DNA of 64,000 nt from Prevotella sp. (GCA_017402445.1 JAFPME010000009.1:1-64000), one strand, 5' to 3'; counted from the stretch's first letter, positions 25,919 to 35,442 are shown. Notes: a model not told the origin generated them from the letters alone. Made by a program: numbers and translations.

Positions 25919-27616
25919 GTGAAACAACTACCGAGATACATTCAAGCAACGATGTCGATGCTCCTGGGCATCGCCGTCTTTTTGTTTTGGTATAAGAGCT
26001 ATCCGCATGCCTTATCGTATCAGGAGCAGTACCAGCTGTTCCTGTGGACTGCCGATTATTTCTGGCAGCGAATAAGCGTCGCTGGAGGACTGGCAGACTG
26101 GTTGGGAGAATTTGTAACGCAGTTCTACTACAAGGATTGGCTTGGAGCCCTCCTTCTTGCAGTCCTTTTCGTCGTCTTACAATGGCTCGTGTGGGCAAAT
26201 ATGCTCTCGTTTCGCCCTTCCGACAAACAGACCATTCGTCAACGTTCCCCATCTGCGGTCTTCTACCCCTTGTCGATAGTGCCGTGTGCTCTCCTATTGT
26301 GGTTGATGGGCGATGTCAGTGTATTGTTGTCCTACACGATGGCGCTGGTTGCCTGTCTGACTTATGCACTGCTGATGGCTGCCGCACACAGACAGCTTGA
26401 CGGACAGAGGATGGGGGTGGCCGTCAAGGACTTTCAGCTCACCATGCTTCTGTTCTGGTTTTTCGGTGCAATCGCTTGGCTGTATGTTGGTCTGCGTGTT
26501 GCCCGTATGGGATGGAGATGGCTATGGATGGCTGCGGAAATGCTGTTTGTGCAATGGATTGCCTCCCTGTGGCTGACGCAATGGCCCGTCCAACAGGTGT
26601 TCCTGCCGATGACCTACTACCGTATTCCGCTGCAAATGCCATGGATGATATGGGGCTTACCTATTATTATAATATGCATAGTACGTCTGGGCGCATCTTG
26701 TTCGCTGGCTCGTCTGAACAGAAAGACGACGGCAGTGATTGTTTCTTTGGAACTGCTGATGCTCGTCGTGGGTGCTCACATCCTGATTCCGACGGGTTAT
26801 GATAAGGAAATGTACGAGCTGATCCGTCAGGATTATCTTGTTCGCAACGAGCGTTGGGACGAAATCATCGACCGAGCACAGGAATATCAGGTGCATACAC
26901 CGTTAAGCTGCGTTTGCGTCAACCTGGCTTTGGCGCAGAAACGGCAGCTGGCCGACCGCATGTTCGACTTCTACCAAAGTGGCGACGATGCGCTCATCAT
27001 GCCGAGAATCCGCGATCTAACGTCGATGTTGCCATCGATGGAGGCATTTTGGCGCTTGGGAATGGTGAATTCTGCGCAGCGATACGCCTTCGACTCGCAG
27101 GCTTCCATCCTGAATGCCCGCAACAGCGGACGACTGACGCGCCGTATTGCCGAATGTATGCTCGTCAACGGACACTATAAAACTGCCGCCAAGCAGTTGC
27201 ATCTGCTCAGCCAAAGCCTCTATTATTCCGACTGGGCCGACGAGAAGCTTGCTGCCCTGAAACTGAAAGGCAAAGCTCGCGAGGATGCTATCATGAAGGA
27301 CAAGCAGATAGCACGAGTGCGCAGCCTGCGCTATAAGAACGATTTCCTCTACAGTGCAACAGAACTTGACACGATGTTTGCACTGCTTTTCACCGATAAT
27401 CAGCAGAATCTCATGGCCCTCGACTATCTCCTCGGTCAACTGTTGCTGAAGGGCAAACTGCCCGAATTCGGTCAGTTCCTCGGCTGGGCACAGCAATACG
27501 GCGGCTATCGCAGCATGCCGTTGGGCTACCAAGATGTGATGCGCTGCATACAGAACAATGGTAATGTAAGTGAGTCGCCGTACCGCGACTATATTAGACA
27601 ACAGACCGGAAAATGA
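25919..27616 (+). CDS. DUF6057-family polytopic membrane protein (paralog 1)
   Basis: About 565 residues from the GTG at 25919. That start gives MKQLPRYIQATMSMLLGIAV and the same N-terminal length as the paralog at 29851. The first 300 residues hold seven or more hydrophobic segments; the C-terminal 270 are soluble, helical and TPR-like, with YELIRQDYLVRNERWDEIID. The signature FLFWYKSYPHALSYQEQYQLF near the N-terminus recurs in paralog 2. The function is unknown. It overlaps the following propeller lipoprotein gene by 4 bp (ATGA), which points to coupled translation and a joint job in the envelope. Confidence 0.78.
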   Translation: MKQLPRYIQATMSMLLGIAVFLFWYKSYPHALSYQEQYQLFLWTADYFWQRISVAGGLADWLGEFVTQFYYKDWLGALLLAVLFVVLQWLVWANMLSFRPSDKQTIRQRSPSAVFYPLSIVPCALLLWLMGDVSVLLSYTMALVACLTYALLMAAAHRQLDGQRMGVAVKDFQLTMLLFWFFGAIAWLYVGLRVARMGWRWLWMAAEMLFVQWIASLWLTQWPVQQVFLPMTYYRIPLQMPWMIWGLPIIIICIVRLGASCSLARLNRKTTAVIVSLELLMLVVGAHILIPTGYDKEMYELIRQDYLVRNERWDEIIDRAQEYQVHTPLSCVCVNLALAQKRQLADRMFDFYQSGDDALIMPRIRDLTSMLPSMEAFWRLGMVNSAQRYAFDSQASILNARNSGRLTRRIAECMLVNGHYKTAAKQLHLLSQSLYYSDWADEKLAALKLKGKAREDAIMKDKQIARVRSLRYKNDFLYSATELDTMFALLFTDNQQNLMALDYLLGQLLLKGKLPEFGQFLGWAQQYGGYRSMPLGYQDVMRCIQNNGNVSESPYRDYIRQQTGK

Positions 27617-29151
27617 AGATCATTCATAACAGCTCACATTATAACAATAGAACGAAGCACCGTCGGCTCAGCCCGCTGGTCCTCGTTCAAGAACTGGCGT
27701 GTGTTTTCGCTATCGTTCTGTGCGGCCTGCTGACTTCCTGTTCATCGAAACCGACCAACGTCACAAAAGCCGACCAGCTGCCGGATATCTACCCCGACTA
27801 TATCGGCGTGACCATTCCTGCCTCCATCGCTCCGCTCGACTTCAATGCCGCCGATGCTGACGTAGATTGTGTTGATGTGGTGGCGCGAGGCAGCAAGGGC
27901 GGCGAGCTGCATGTCAACGGCGAGTGGGCCGAATGGGACATAGACGAATGGCATGAGCTGACCGAACAGAACATCGGCGCTGAGATAACCTTCACCGTCT
28001 GCACCAAGAAGAATGGTCAGTGGACGCAATACAAGGACTTCACGGTCAGTGTGAGCAATTACCGTCTCGACGACTACGGACTGACCTATCGCCGCATCGC
28101 ACCGGGATATGAGGTCGGCGGCGACATCGGCATCTACCAGCGCGACATCCACACGTTCACCGAAGAGCCCATTCTCACAGAAACGGCTGTTCCCGGACGC
28201 TGCATGAACTGCCATACCCCCAACCAAACCGACCCGAAACAGTTTACCATGCAGATTCGCGGTGAGGGCGGGGGCACGCTGATTCAGAAAGACGGCCGAC
28301 AGACATGGCTCGACACGAAGACCGATGCCACCAAAGCAGCAGGTTCATACGCCAGTTGGCACCCATCAGGCGACTACTGTGCCTACGCCACCAACGCCGT
28401 CCATCAGAGTTTTTTCGTCGGCCGCGGACAACGTATTGAAGTGTATCACAGCTTCAGCGATGTCGTGATGCTCGACACTCGCAGCAACGAACTGATACTT
28501 TCTCCGTTGCTGCAGACCGATGATTTGGAGATATTCCCCGCTTTTTCAGCCGACGGTACCACGCTCTACTACAGCACATCGAAGCCTTGCAACGTGCCGG
28601 CAGAGTATCTGAAGGTGAAGTGCTCGCTTTGTTCCATCCCGTTCGATGCCAAGACCGGAACGTTCGGCGAATCGGTGGACACGCTACTCAATGGTCCTGC
28701 CGACGATATGAGTTACACACTGGCCCGACCCAGCTACGACGGTCGCTGGTTGATGTACTGCCGGAGCAGCAGAAGCAATTTCCCCGTCTGCCAACCTGAC
28801 GCCGATCTGTGGTTGATGAACCTGAAAACGCGCCAGACACGCCCCATTGCGGAAGCAAACAGCAACGACGTGGAGAGCTATCACAATTGGAGTTCCGACA
28901 GTCATTGGTTCGTTTTCTCCAGCAAACGCGAGGATGGCATGTATACCAAGCTCTATCTGGCCTGTATCGACGATAACGGAAGGGTGAGCAAACCGTTCCT
29001 CCTGCCGCAACGCAATCCCCGCCAGTTCTATGCGCAGCTGATGGATGCCTACAATGTGCCCGATTTCACCAAGACACGTGTCGTTTTTGACGCGCAGGAA
29101 GCCCATCGGCAAGTCTTCAGCGAAGGCCGCGTGAAGGTGACTGTGCGATGA
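27613..29151 (+). CDS. propeller lipoprotein with CxxCH heme-type motif (paralog 1)
   Basis: A 512-residue lipoprotein (signal ending LLTSC, Cys 43). The N-terminal part has DQLPDIYPDYIGVTIPASIA, then a domain up to residue 190. CMNCHT at 197-202 is a c-type heme attachment motif. The C-terminal 300 residues form a TolB/PD40-type beta-propeller with repeated units such as FSADGTTLYYST and RPSYDGRWLMYCRS. The same order is found in the paralogs at 31793 and 61902. Heme attachment is inferred from the motif only; no ccs genes are in the window. An electron-transfer or sensing role at the cell surface is possible. Confidence 0.75.
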   Translation: MKIIHNSSHYNNRTKHRRLSPLVLVQELACVFAIVLCGLLTSCSSKPTNVTKADQLPDIYPDYIGVTIPASIAPLDFNAADADVDCVDVVARGSKGGELHVNGEWAEWDIDEWHELTEQNIGAEITFTVCTKKNGQWTQYKDFTVSVSNYRLDDYGLTYRRIAPGYEVGGDIGIYQRDIHTFTEEPILTETAVPGRCMNCHTPNQTDPKQFTMQIRGEGGGTLIQKDGRQTWLDTKTDATKAAGSYASWHPSGDYCAYATNAVHQSFFVGRGQRIEVYHSFSDVVMLDTRSNELILSPLLQTDDLEIFPAFSADGTTLYYSTSKPCNVPAEYLKVKCSLCSIPFDAKTGTFGESVDTLLNGPADDMSYTLARPSYDGRWLMYCRSSRSNFPVCQPDADLWLMNLKTRQTRPIAEANSNDVESYHNWSSDSHWFVFSSKREDGMYTKLYLACIDDNGRVSKPFLLPQRNPRQFYAQLMDAYNVPDFTKTRVVFDAQEAHRQVFSEGRVKVTVR

Positions 29152-29249
29152 AGGCACCCTTAGACATTAGGGAAAAGAAAAGAGGAACGAAAGAAACTGA
29201 AGAACAGGACGAAAAGAATATAACATATAGAAAACCGTTTTTAACGAAG

Positions 29250-29870
29250 ATGAAGAAGATATTGCTATTGAGCATCATGGCCGTTGTGGCCATTTCGTTT
29301 ACCGCTTGTCGTGACAAGGCAGCCGTTACGGCCAGTGGTGTATGCCGTATTCATGGCACTATACCCAAGAAATACAACGACAAGCAGATTTTCCTGGTGC
29401 CGCTGACCAACGATTCGCGCTGGAACGTTGACTCTGTCTATATCAAGGACGGGACATTTGAGTTCGAGAGCGACACGCTGATGATGGCCAAGATCCTTGT
29501 TGACTACCATTTCCGCTTCGGTCTGCAACCATTGCTTGTCGTTGTTGAGCCGGGCGACGTGACGGTTGTCATCGACAGCATCAGCAGTGCCTCAGGAACC
29601 GTTCAGAACGACTCGCTGGACAAATGGAAGAAACTCACCGAGCTTCACAACATGGAAGTCTCTTTCCTGCGCCAATCGGGCAAAGAAGCAGAGGCCGACA
29701 GTGTCCATCTGGCCTACAAACAGATGACACGCCACATGGCAGACAACATGAAGGAAGGCACTCTGCATGAGTTCCTGAAAGATCTCTACCCGCTGACGTA
29801 CAAGAAAAAGCTTCCCGACGGACGCATTGTCACCATGAATGCAGATACCAATGAAGAAATTAGTGAATAA
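29250..29870 (+). CDS. DUF4369-type lipoprotein
   Basis: A 206-residue lipoprotein (MKKILLLSIMAVVAISFTAC). The central GVCRIHGTIPKKYNDKQIFL and YIKDGTFEFES are typical of the DUF4369 domain, which in Bacteroidetes often precedes a thioredoxin-like domain. No thioredoxin CxxC domain follows here, so this is the lone N-terminal part. The start at 29250 is chosen for its lipoprotein signal; the open frame upstream is polar. Its end overlaps the next DUF6057 gene by 20 bp, so it belongs to the same operon. Confidence 0.78.
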   Translation: MKKILLLSIMAVVAISFTACRDKAAVTASGVCRIHGTIPKKYNDKQIFLVPLTNDSRWNVDSVYIKDGTFEFESDTLMMAKILVDYHFRFGLQPLLVVVEPGDVTVVIDSISSASGTVQNDSLDKWKKLTELHNMEVSFLRQSGKEAEADSVHLAYKQMTRHMADNMKEGTLHEFLKDLYPLTYKKKLPDGRIVTMNADTNEEISE

Positions 29871-31686
29871 ACTATGGCCACTATTCCTGACATTATTGTT
29901 CGGAATAGTGGTCTTTTTGTTTTGGCGTGTGAAGTATCCCCACGCCTTGGCCTATCAAGAACAGTTCCAGTTGTTCATGACAGGCACGTCGTATTTCAAG
30001 GAACTACTGGCCATGCCGGGCGGTTTTGCCCGCTACGTGTCCGAGTTTCTGGTCCAGTTCAACAATGTCATCTTGCTCGGAGCTGTCGTCATGGCCATTC
30101 TCTTCATGCTGGTGCAGGTGCTCACATGGCTGCTGATGCGGTCGAACATGAAGAAGACATCGCCTGCAAACAGCCTTTCTGGCCGCAACGTTTACTATCC
30201 ACTCAGCTTCCTCCCCGCCTTATCGCTATGGTACACGCTTGGCGATGAGAGCGTCCTGATGGCTTTCGTCGTGTCGTTGCTGTGCTGCATGCTGGCCATG
30301 CTGTGCTGGCCGGGTGCCAAGCACGATGCTGAGACAGGCGCGAAGGACCATACAAACGCCGCAAAGGGTAAGATACGAGGCACAAGAATACTGCAGATCC
30401 TCTACGCCATCATAGCAATCCCAGTGGTTTACTGGCTTGCCGGGCCCCTCGTTTGGGTGTTTTCCGTCTATGCCGCCTTGTGTCTGATCCTCGACGGCAA
30501 GTCGAAAGCCATCGATTCGCTGATTGCCGGCTGTCTGATACTGTACACTTTGGCCCGCATACTGCTGAGCGCCCGCTTTGTCAACTATCCGCTCGACAGC
30601 CTGATGATGGGTCTTTGCTACTACCGGTTCGTGCTTGTCTTCACCATGCCGATGATTGTCACCGCCGTCTTGTGCGTGCTCATCCCGTTGACTGCGCGTT
30701 TCCTGCCCGCCAATCTGAAGCCCAAGCGTGCCGTAGTGGCTGTCGTGGCTCAGCTGGTTCTCATTGTCCTGTGCACCGTCACATGGGTTCCGCGCGGTTT
30801 CGATGCGAAGAAATACGAGCTCATTGAGTACGACTACCTCGTTCGCGTGAAGGACTGGAAGGGCATCATTGCCAAAGCGGAGCAAAAGACACCCGACCTG
30901 CCCATGAGCGTGTCGGCAACCAACCTCGCACTGGCCATGACCGGACAGCTGGGCGACCGTGTCTTCGAGTTCTATCAGCGAGGCCACGAAGGTCTGCTGC
31001 CGCCGTTCGAGCGCAATTTCACCGGCACACAGCTCACCGGCGAGATTTATTTCCACCTCGGACTGGTGAACACTGCGCAGCGGTTTGCCTTCGAATCCAT
31101 GGAGGCTCTGCCCGATTTCCGCAAGAGTGCACGCAGCCTGAAGCGCCTGGCCGAGACCAATCTCATCAACGGACAGTACGATGTGGCCCGCAAATACCTG
31201 CAGATGCTGAAGCGTTCCATGTTCTACCGATCGTGGGCAGAGCGCACAGAAGCCCTTCTCGGGCACGAAAAGGAAATCAACGAGCATCCGCTCTACGGCT
31301 GGCTGCGCAAGGTTCAGCTCAAGGACGATTTCCTGTTCAGCGAGGATGAGACCGACAAGATCTGCGGTCAGCTGTTCCTACAGAACAAAGACAACCTGAT
31401 GGCCGTTCAATACTTGCTGATGCTCCCCTTGCTTGATCGCGATATCAACCGATTCATGCAGTATGCGCAGGTCGTCCAAAGCCAGATCAGCTACAAACCG
31501 CGCGCCGTTCAGGAAGCGATGGCCTTCGCCTACATGCAGAACCACCACGAACCGCCTCAGGATCTTGTCAGTCCGGAGGTCACGAGGGCAGCTGGAGAGT
31601 TTATACGGGTCACATCTGGCGGAGCCCAACCTGCCGCTCTCGAGCAGTTCCGTGGCACAGCGTGGTACTATTTAGTTAAGAATTAA
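29851..31686 (+). CDS. DUF6057-family polytopic membrane protein (paralog 2)
   Basis: 611 residues, same plan as paralog 1: FLFWRVKYPHALAYQEQFQLF near the N-terminus, eight or so membrane segments up to about residue 310, then a soluble helical half with YELIEYDYLVRVKDWKGII and RLAETNLINGQYDVARKYLQ. The ATG at 29851 (MKKLVNKLWPL) lies in the end of the previous gene. The function is unknown. It is followed, after 106 bp, by its own propeller lipoprotein, repeating the pair order. Confidence 0.78.
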   Translation: MKKLVNKLWPLFLTLLFGIVVFLFWRVKYPHALAYQEQFQLFMTGTSYFKELLAMPGGFARYVSEFLVQFNNVILLGAVVMAILFMLVQVLTWLLMRSNMKKTSPANSLSGRNVYYPLSFLPALSLWYTLGDESVLMAFVVSLLCCMLAMLCWPGAKHDAETGAKDHTNAAKGKIRGTRILQILYAIIAIPVVYWLAGPLVWVFSVYAALCLILDGKSKAIDSLIAGCLILYTLARILLSARFVNYPLDSLMMGLCYYRFVLVFTMPMIVTAVLCVLIPLTARFLPANLKPKRAVVAVVAQLVLIVLCTVTWVPRGFDAKKYELIEYDYLVRVKDWKGIIAKAEQKTPDLPMSVSATNLALAMTGQLGDRVFEFYQRGHEGLLPPFERNFTGTQLTGEIYFHLGLVNTAQRFAFESMEALPDFRKSARSLKRLAETNLINGQYDVARKYLQMLKRSMFYRSWAERTEALLGHEKEINEHPLYGWLRKVQLKDDFLFSEDETDKICGQLFLQNKDNLMAVQYLLMLPLLDRDINRFMQYAQVVQSQISYKPRAVQEAMAFAYMQNHHEPPQDLVSPEVTRAAGEFIRVTSGGAQPAALEQFRGTAWYYLVKN

Positions 31687-31712
31687 GAGTTAAGAATTAA
31701 GAGTTAAGAGAA
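31678..31712 (+). repeat. AAGAATTAAGAGTT simple repeat
   Basis: The DUF6057 stop is followed by a short tandem of GTTAAGAATTAAGA words. The same type of run is seen at 55081-55135 and, shorter, near 59520 and 13755-13790. Confidence 0.65.
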
Positions 31713-31792
31713 AAGAATTATAAAGCTAAGGATTGAGAACCAAGAATTCAAAACCAGTCATTTATAGTTTTCTCTTTCGCCGAGTAAGATTT

Positions 31793-33268
31793 ATGAACTA
31801 TTTACTGAAGTTTTTTCCCATCATAATGGTCGTCGTCTTCTTGTCGTCGTGCAGCCAGCAGCCTGGGACCGAAGTGCAGCAGACAGACGAGCTGCCGCCC
31901 ATCTATCCCGACTACGTGGGCGTGACCATTCCCGTAGGCATAGCACCGCTCAACTTCAACGTCGTCCGTGGCAATGTCAAGTGTGTGGATGTCGTCGTCC
32001 GCGGCAGCAAAGGCGGCGAACTGCATGCCAACGGCGACTATGCCGACTTCGACATGGACGACTGGCATGCACTTGTAGAGCAGAACAAGGGCGGACGCCT
32101 CACCTTTACCACCTGCGTGCTGCAAGACGGACAGTGGATCCAGTACAAGGATTTCACCGTTGACGTCAGCTCCTACGCCCTCGACGAGTGGGGACTCACC
32201 TACCGGCGCGTTGCACCGGGCTACGAAGTCTACAGCAAGATGGGCCTTTACCAGCGCGACCTGTCCACCTTCGACGAGTTTGCCATCATCGAGAACACTC
32301 AGGTGCCCGGCATGTGTGTCAATTGCCACACCGCCAACCGCACCAATCCCGAGCAGTTCGTCTTCCATGTTCGCGGCGACCACGGCGCCACCATGTTCCA
32401 GCAGCAGGGAAAACGCGAGTGGCTGCAAGCAAAGAACGAGCTCCTCGGCGGCTCCATGGTCTATCCCTACTGGCATCCGACGGGCCGCTACTGCGCCTTC
32501 TCCACCAACCAGACGCGCCAGGGCTTCCATGTCGTGCCCAGCGAGCGCATCGAGGTATTCGACCTCTCGAGCGACGTCTTCTTGTACGAACCCTCCTCGC
32601 ACAAGATTCTCACCGACTCGTTGCTGTCCACGAAGGAGTGGAGCGAGAACACGCCCACGTTCTCGCCCGACGGACGCACGCTCTACTACATGACATGCCT
32701 GCAACAGGACTATCCCGTCAACTTTGAAAACGAGCGATACAACCTCTGCAAGATCGGCTTCAACCCCGACAAGGGAACATTCGACCAGCATGTTGACACC
32801 ATCATCAACGCCGTTGCAAAAGGCAAGAGCCTCACTTGGCCGCGGCCTTCCTACGACGGACGCTACATCCTGTTCACCTTGATGGACTACGGCTACTTCT
32901 CCGTCTGGCACAACGAGAGCGACCAGTGGCTGCTCGACCTCCGGACGGGCGAGGCACGCGAGCTGAAGGAAATCAACAGCCCCCGCGCCGACAGCTATCA
33001 CAACTGGAACCAGAACTCACATTGGATTGTTTTCACCAGCCGACGCGACGACGGGCTCTACACCCGGCTCTATCTCTGCTCCATCGACGAGCAGGGACGC
33101 TGCTCGAAGCCCTTCCTCCTGCCGCAACGAAACCCGCGCCGCTACTACGACGAGACGTTCTTCTCGTTCAATACGCCCGACTTCACGAAGGAGAAAGTCG
33201 ATTTCGACGCACACACAGCAGGACGCGAAATACAGTCGGACAAACGTGTGAAGACGCAGAACGAGTAG
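31793..33268 (+). CDS. propeller lipoprotein with CxxCH heme-type motif (paralog 2)
   Basis: 491 residues with a lipoprotein signal (VVVFLSSCSQQ). The order matches paralog 1: DELPPIYPDYVGVTIPVGIA, a first domain, CVNCHT in VPGMCVNCHTANRTNPEQF, then PD40 propeller blades (FSPDGRTLYYMT, RPSYDGRYILFTL, SYHNWNQNSHWIVFTSRRDD). The ATG at 31793 is chosen for its signal peptide. It is more GC-rich than paralog 1, and the two differ enough that the duplication is not recent. Confidence 0.75.
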   Translation: MNYLLKFFPIIMVVVFLSSCSQQPGTEVQQTDELPPIYPDYVGVTIPVGIAPLNFNVVRGNVKCVDVVVRGSKGGELHANGDYADFDMDDWHALVEQNKGGRLTFTTCVLQDGQWIQYKDFTVDVSSYALDEWGLTYRRVAPGYEVYSKMGLYQRDLSTFDEFAIIENTQVPGMCVNCHTANRTNPEQFVFHVRGDHGATMFQQQGKREWLQAKNELLGGSMVYPYWHPTGRYCAFSTNQTRQGFHVVPSERIEVFDLSSDVFLYEPSSHKILTDSLLSTKEWSENTPTFSPDGRTLYYMTCLQQDYPVNFENERYNLCKIGFNPDKGTFDQHVDTIINAVAKGKSLTWPRPSYDGRYILFTLMDYGYFSVWHNESDQWLLDLRTGEARELKEINSPRADSYHNWNQNSHWIVFTSRRDDGLYTRLYLCSIDEQGRCSKPFLLPQRNPRRYYDETFFSFNTPDFTKEKVDFDAHTAGREIQSDKRVKTQNE

Positions 33269-33356
33269 CCATTCCCGCCAACGCTCGTTTTTTTGCACGC
33301 CTGCCTATGTGGGGAAAAACCGACCTTCATCCTAACAACTTATAAAGGCATTGTCT

Positions 33357-35051
33357 ATGAAATATCTTCGTCTATGGACTCTCCTGCTTTTCCTCGCGGG
33401 GATTTCGGCTGCAGCGGAAGCGCAGGAAGAGAAAAAACTGAAGTCGTTTCTCAATGACGATGAACTGCCCGACGGCGTGCTGTTCCTGCCCGGACCACCT
33501 GCCGAGGGCTCTGTGGACTACGACAACGACCTGTCCTACTATCAGTGGGGAAAACAGCAACGCAACACACCAGCAGGTAAACAGGCGGCCATCGACGAGG
33601 ACAGCTGGACGTCAACAGCCTTTTCACCAGCTGTCGGATTCACCATCGGGCCCAAGGAAACGCCTGAAATCTTCAAACTTGCAGAGGGCGCGCGAAAGGA
33701 TGGCAACGATACCAACAAGCGCATCAAGAACTACTACAAGCGCCAGCGACCCTTTGCCCACTTCAACGAGCCCTCCCTGGTGACCAAAAACGACGAGCAA
33801 GAGCGCAATACCTACAGCTATCCCTCGGGACACAGCGTCAGAGGATGGGTCTATGCCATGACATTGGCTCTCTGTGTGCCCGATTCCACAGAGGCACTGA
33901 TGCGAAGAGCCAGGCAGTATGCCCTCAACCGCGTCATCTGCGGCCGCCACTACAAGAGCGATGTCGATGCTTCACAGACCGTCGCTACAGCCGTCTTCTG
34001 CCGACTGGTAGCCAACAAGGCGTTCCAGAAACAGCTGAAGAAAGCACAAAAGGAGTATCGGCGCATGCAGAAACGCATGGCGAAGCAACAACCCCAGGCC
34101 CTTGCCACATCACACGAGGCCATGCAGAACGTCGTCGTCAACCGCCAGTATAAGTTTCCGAAAACCGTTCCCGCCGGCAACTACAGCGGCATTGCTTGGC
34201 TCGGCGGAGCGCACTATGCCGTGGCCAACGACAAAACCGAAAGCGCCGGCTTCCATCTGATGACCATCGACATCGATTCCGTCACCGGAAGCATCCGTTC
34301 CGTACGTGCAGACTCGTTCCTCACCGACGGCAAACGTTCACGCGACGAGGAGGGCATCTGCTACGTTCCGCAGTCGAACACGCTGTTTGTCAGCGGAGAG
34401 AAAGACGGACAGATTGTCGAATACAGCAATGACGGAAAACCGACGGGGCGCCGATTGCAGGTGCCCGACATCTTCCAGACGGCCTACGCCAACAGCGGTC
34501 TCGAGGCGCTCACCTACAATGCCAAGACACATCGGTTCTGGACAACGTCCGAGAACACGCTCCGCGCGGATGGTAAGCAGCCGAAGCTTTCCAACCGGCT
34601 ACCCAACCGGCTGCGCCTGCAGAGCTTCGGCGACGACTTGCAGCCCGCCGCCCAATACTGGTACGAGAGCGACGCCACCTCTTCCACGAAGCGCAAGGGC
34701 GAAAGCGTGCTGGGAGTCAGCGGACTTGCCGCCCTCGACGACGGGCGAATCGTGGTGCTCGAGCGCGAACTCTTCCTCACCCACAAGAAGATCGGCTCCT
34801 ATTCACGCGTCAAGCTCTACATGGTCAACCCGCAGCAGCAGTCAAGCGGCGAACTGCTGAAGAAGACTCTGCTCGCCGGCTTCAAGACAAAGATCAATCT
34901 GACCAACCGTTCCTTCGCCAACTACGAAGGCATTTGCGTGGGACCGAAACTCTCCGACGGACGCCGCGTGCTCGTTCTCGTCAGCGACTCGCAGAACCAG
35001 TACCGCAAAATGCTGAAAGACTGGTTCCGGACCATCGTCATCGACAACTGA
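33357..35051 (+). CDS. PAP2 acid phosphatase fused to phytase-like esterase domain
   Basis: 564 residues with a signal peptide (AAAEAQ end). Residues 55-215 form a class A/PAP2 phosphatase: K124-x6-R131-P132 in KNYYKRQRP, PSGH (156-159) and NRVICGRHYKSD (191-202), the full three-motif site. Residues about 265-564 match the esterase-like/phytase-like beta-propeller family (GIAWLGGAHYAVANDK, DEEGICYVPQSNTLFVSGE, NYEGICVGPKL). Each half is known alone; the fusion suggests release of phosphate from inositol or lipid phosphates in the periplasm. Substrate not shown by sequence. Confidence 0.82.
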   Translation: MKYLRLWTLLLFLAGISAAAEAQEEKKLKSFLNDDELPDGVLFLPGPPAEGSVDYDNDLSYYQWGKQQRNTPAGKQAAIDEDSWTSTAFSPAVGFTIGPKETPEIFKLAEGARKDGNDTNKRIKNYYKRQRPFAHFNEPSLVTKNDEQERNTYSYPSGHSVRGWVYAMTLALCVPDSTEALMRRARQYALNRVICGRHYKSDVDASQTVATAVFCRLVANKAFQKQLKKAQKEYRRMQKRMAKQQPQALATSHEAMQNVVVNRQYKFPKTVPAGNYSGIAWLGGAHYAVANDKTESAGFHLMTIDIDSVTGSIRSVRADSFLTDGKRSRDEEGICYVPQSNTLFVSGEKDGQIVEYSNDGKPTGRRLQVPDIFQTAYANSGLEALTYNAKTHRFWTTSENTLRADGKQPKLSNRLPNRLRLQSFGDDLQPAAQYWYESDATSSTKRKGESVLGVSGLAALDDGRIVVLERELFLTHKKIGSYSRVKLYMVNPQQQSSGELLKKTLLAGFKTKINLTNRSFANYEGICVGPKLSDGRRVLVLVSDSQNQYRKMLKDWFRTIVIDN

Positions 35052-35154
35052 AAGCATTCCTCCGCTTCCTGTCGTCCACCCTCTCCCCTTCCCCATTTTC
35101 TACTGCCCCCACAGCCCTCTTGGCTCCGCTTTCGTAATGAATAGGCGCTAACAG

Positions 35155-35195
35155 AAAAAGCGACAAGTGAAAAACAGCTCTCACTTGTCGCTTTT
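35155..35195 (-). terminator. terminator after tRNA-Pro
   Basis: Stem GCGACAAGTGA (35160-35170) with TCACTTGTCGC (35181-35191), followed on the minus strand by a T-run; A/T runs on both sides allow it to work both ways. Confidence 0.8.
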
Positions 35196-35270
35196 GGTCG
35201 GGATGAGGCGACTCGAACGCCCGACCCCTACGTCCCGAACGTAGTGCGCTACCAACTGCGCTACATCCCG
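35195..35270 (-). tRNA. tRNA-Pro (anticodon CGG)
   Basis: On the minus strand CGGGATG...CATCCCG form the acceptor stem, followed by A and an encoded CCA. The D-arm contains GCGCAGTTGGTAGCGC, the anticodon stem is CTACG/CGTAG with loop TTCGGGA, so the anticodon is CGG, and the T-arm is GGGCGTTCGAGTCGCC. All arms pair. A -7 box lies at 35291. Confidence 0.95.
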
Positions 35271-35290
35271 AATGCTTTTGTAAGCGGGTG

Positions 35291-35298
35291 CAAAGGTA
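35291..35298 (-). promoter_or_regulatory. -7 box of tRNA-Pro
   Basis: TACCTTTG on minus, in the same GGGTGCAAAGGTA context as upstream of efp. Confidence 0.5.
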
Positions 35299-35354
35299 GC
35301 GACTTTTTTTGAAATGCGCGCATGTTTGGACGGAAAATTTTGAAAAAATCTTTT

Positions 35355-35442
35355 CCGACAGCTTTCCGACAGCTTTCTGACAGCTTTCTGACAGCTTTCC
35401 GACAGCTATTCGACAGCTTTCCGACAGCTATTCTGAAGCTCT
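35355..35442 (+). repeat. 11-bp tandem repeat, eight units
   Basis: Eight units of CCGACAGCTTT with a few changes (CTGACAGCTTT, CCGACAGCTAT). It lies between the zincin stop and tRNA-Pro, in a non-coding gap of 468 bp (35052-35520) that otherwise holds only the tRNA, its signals and AT-rich sequence. Confidence 0.9.
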
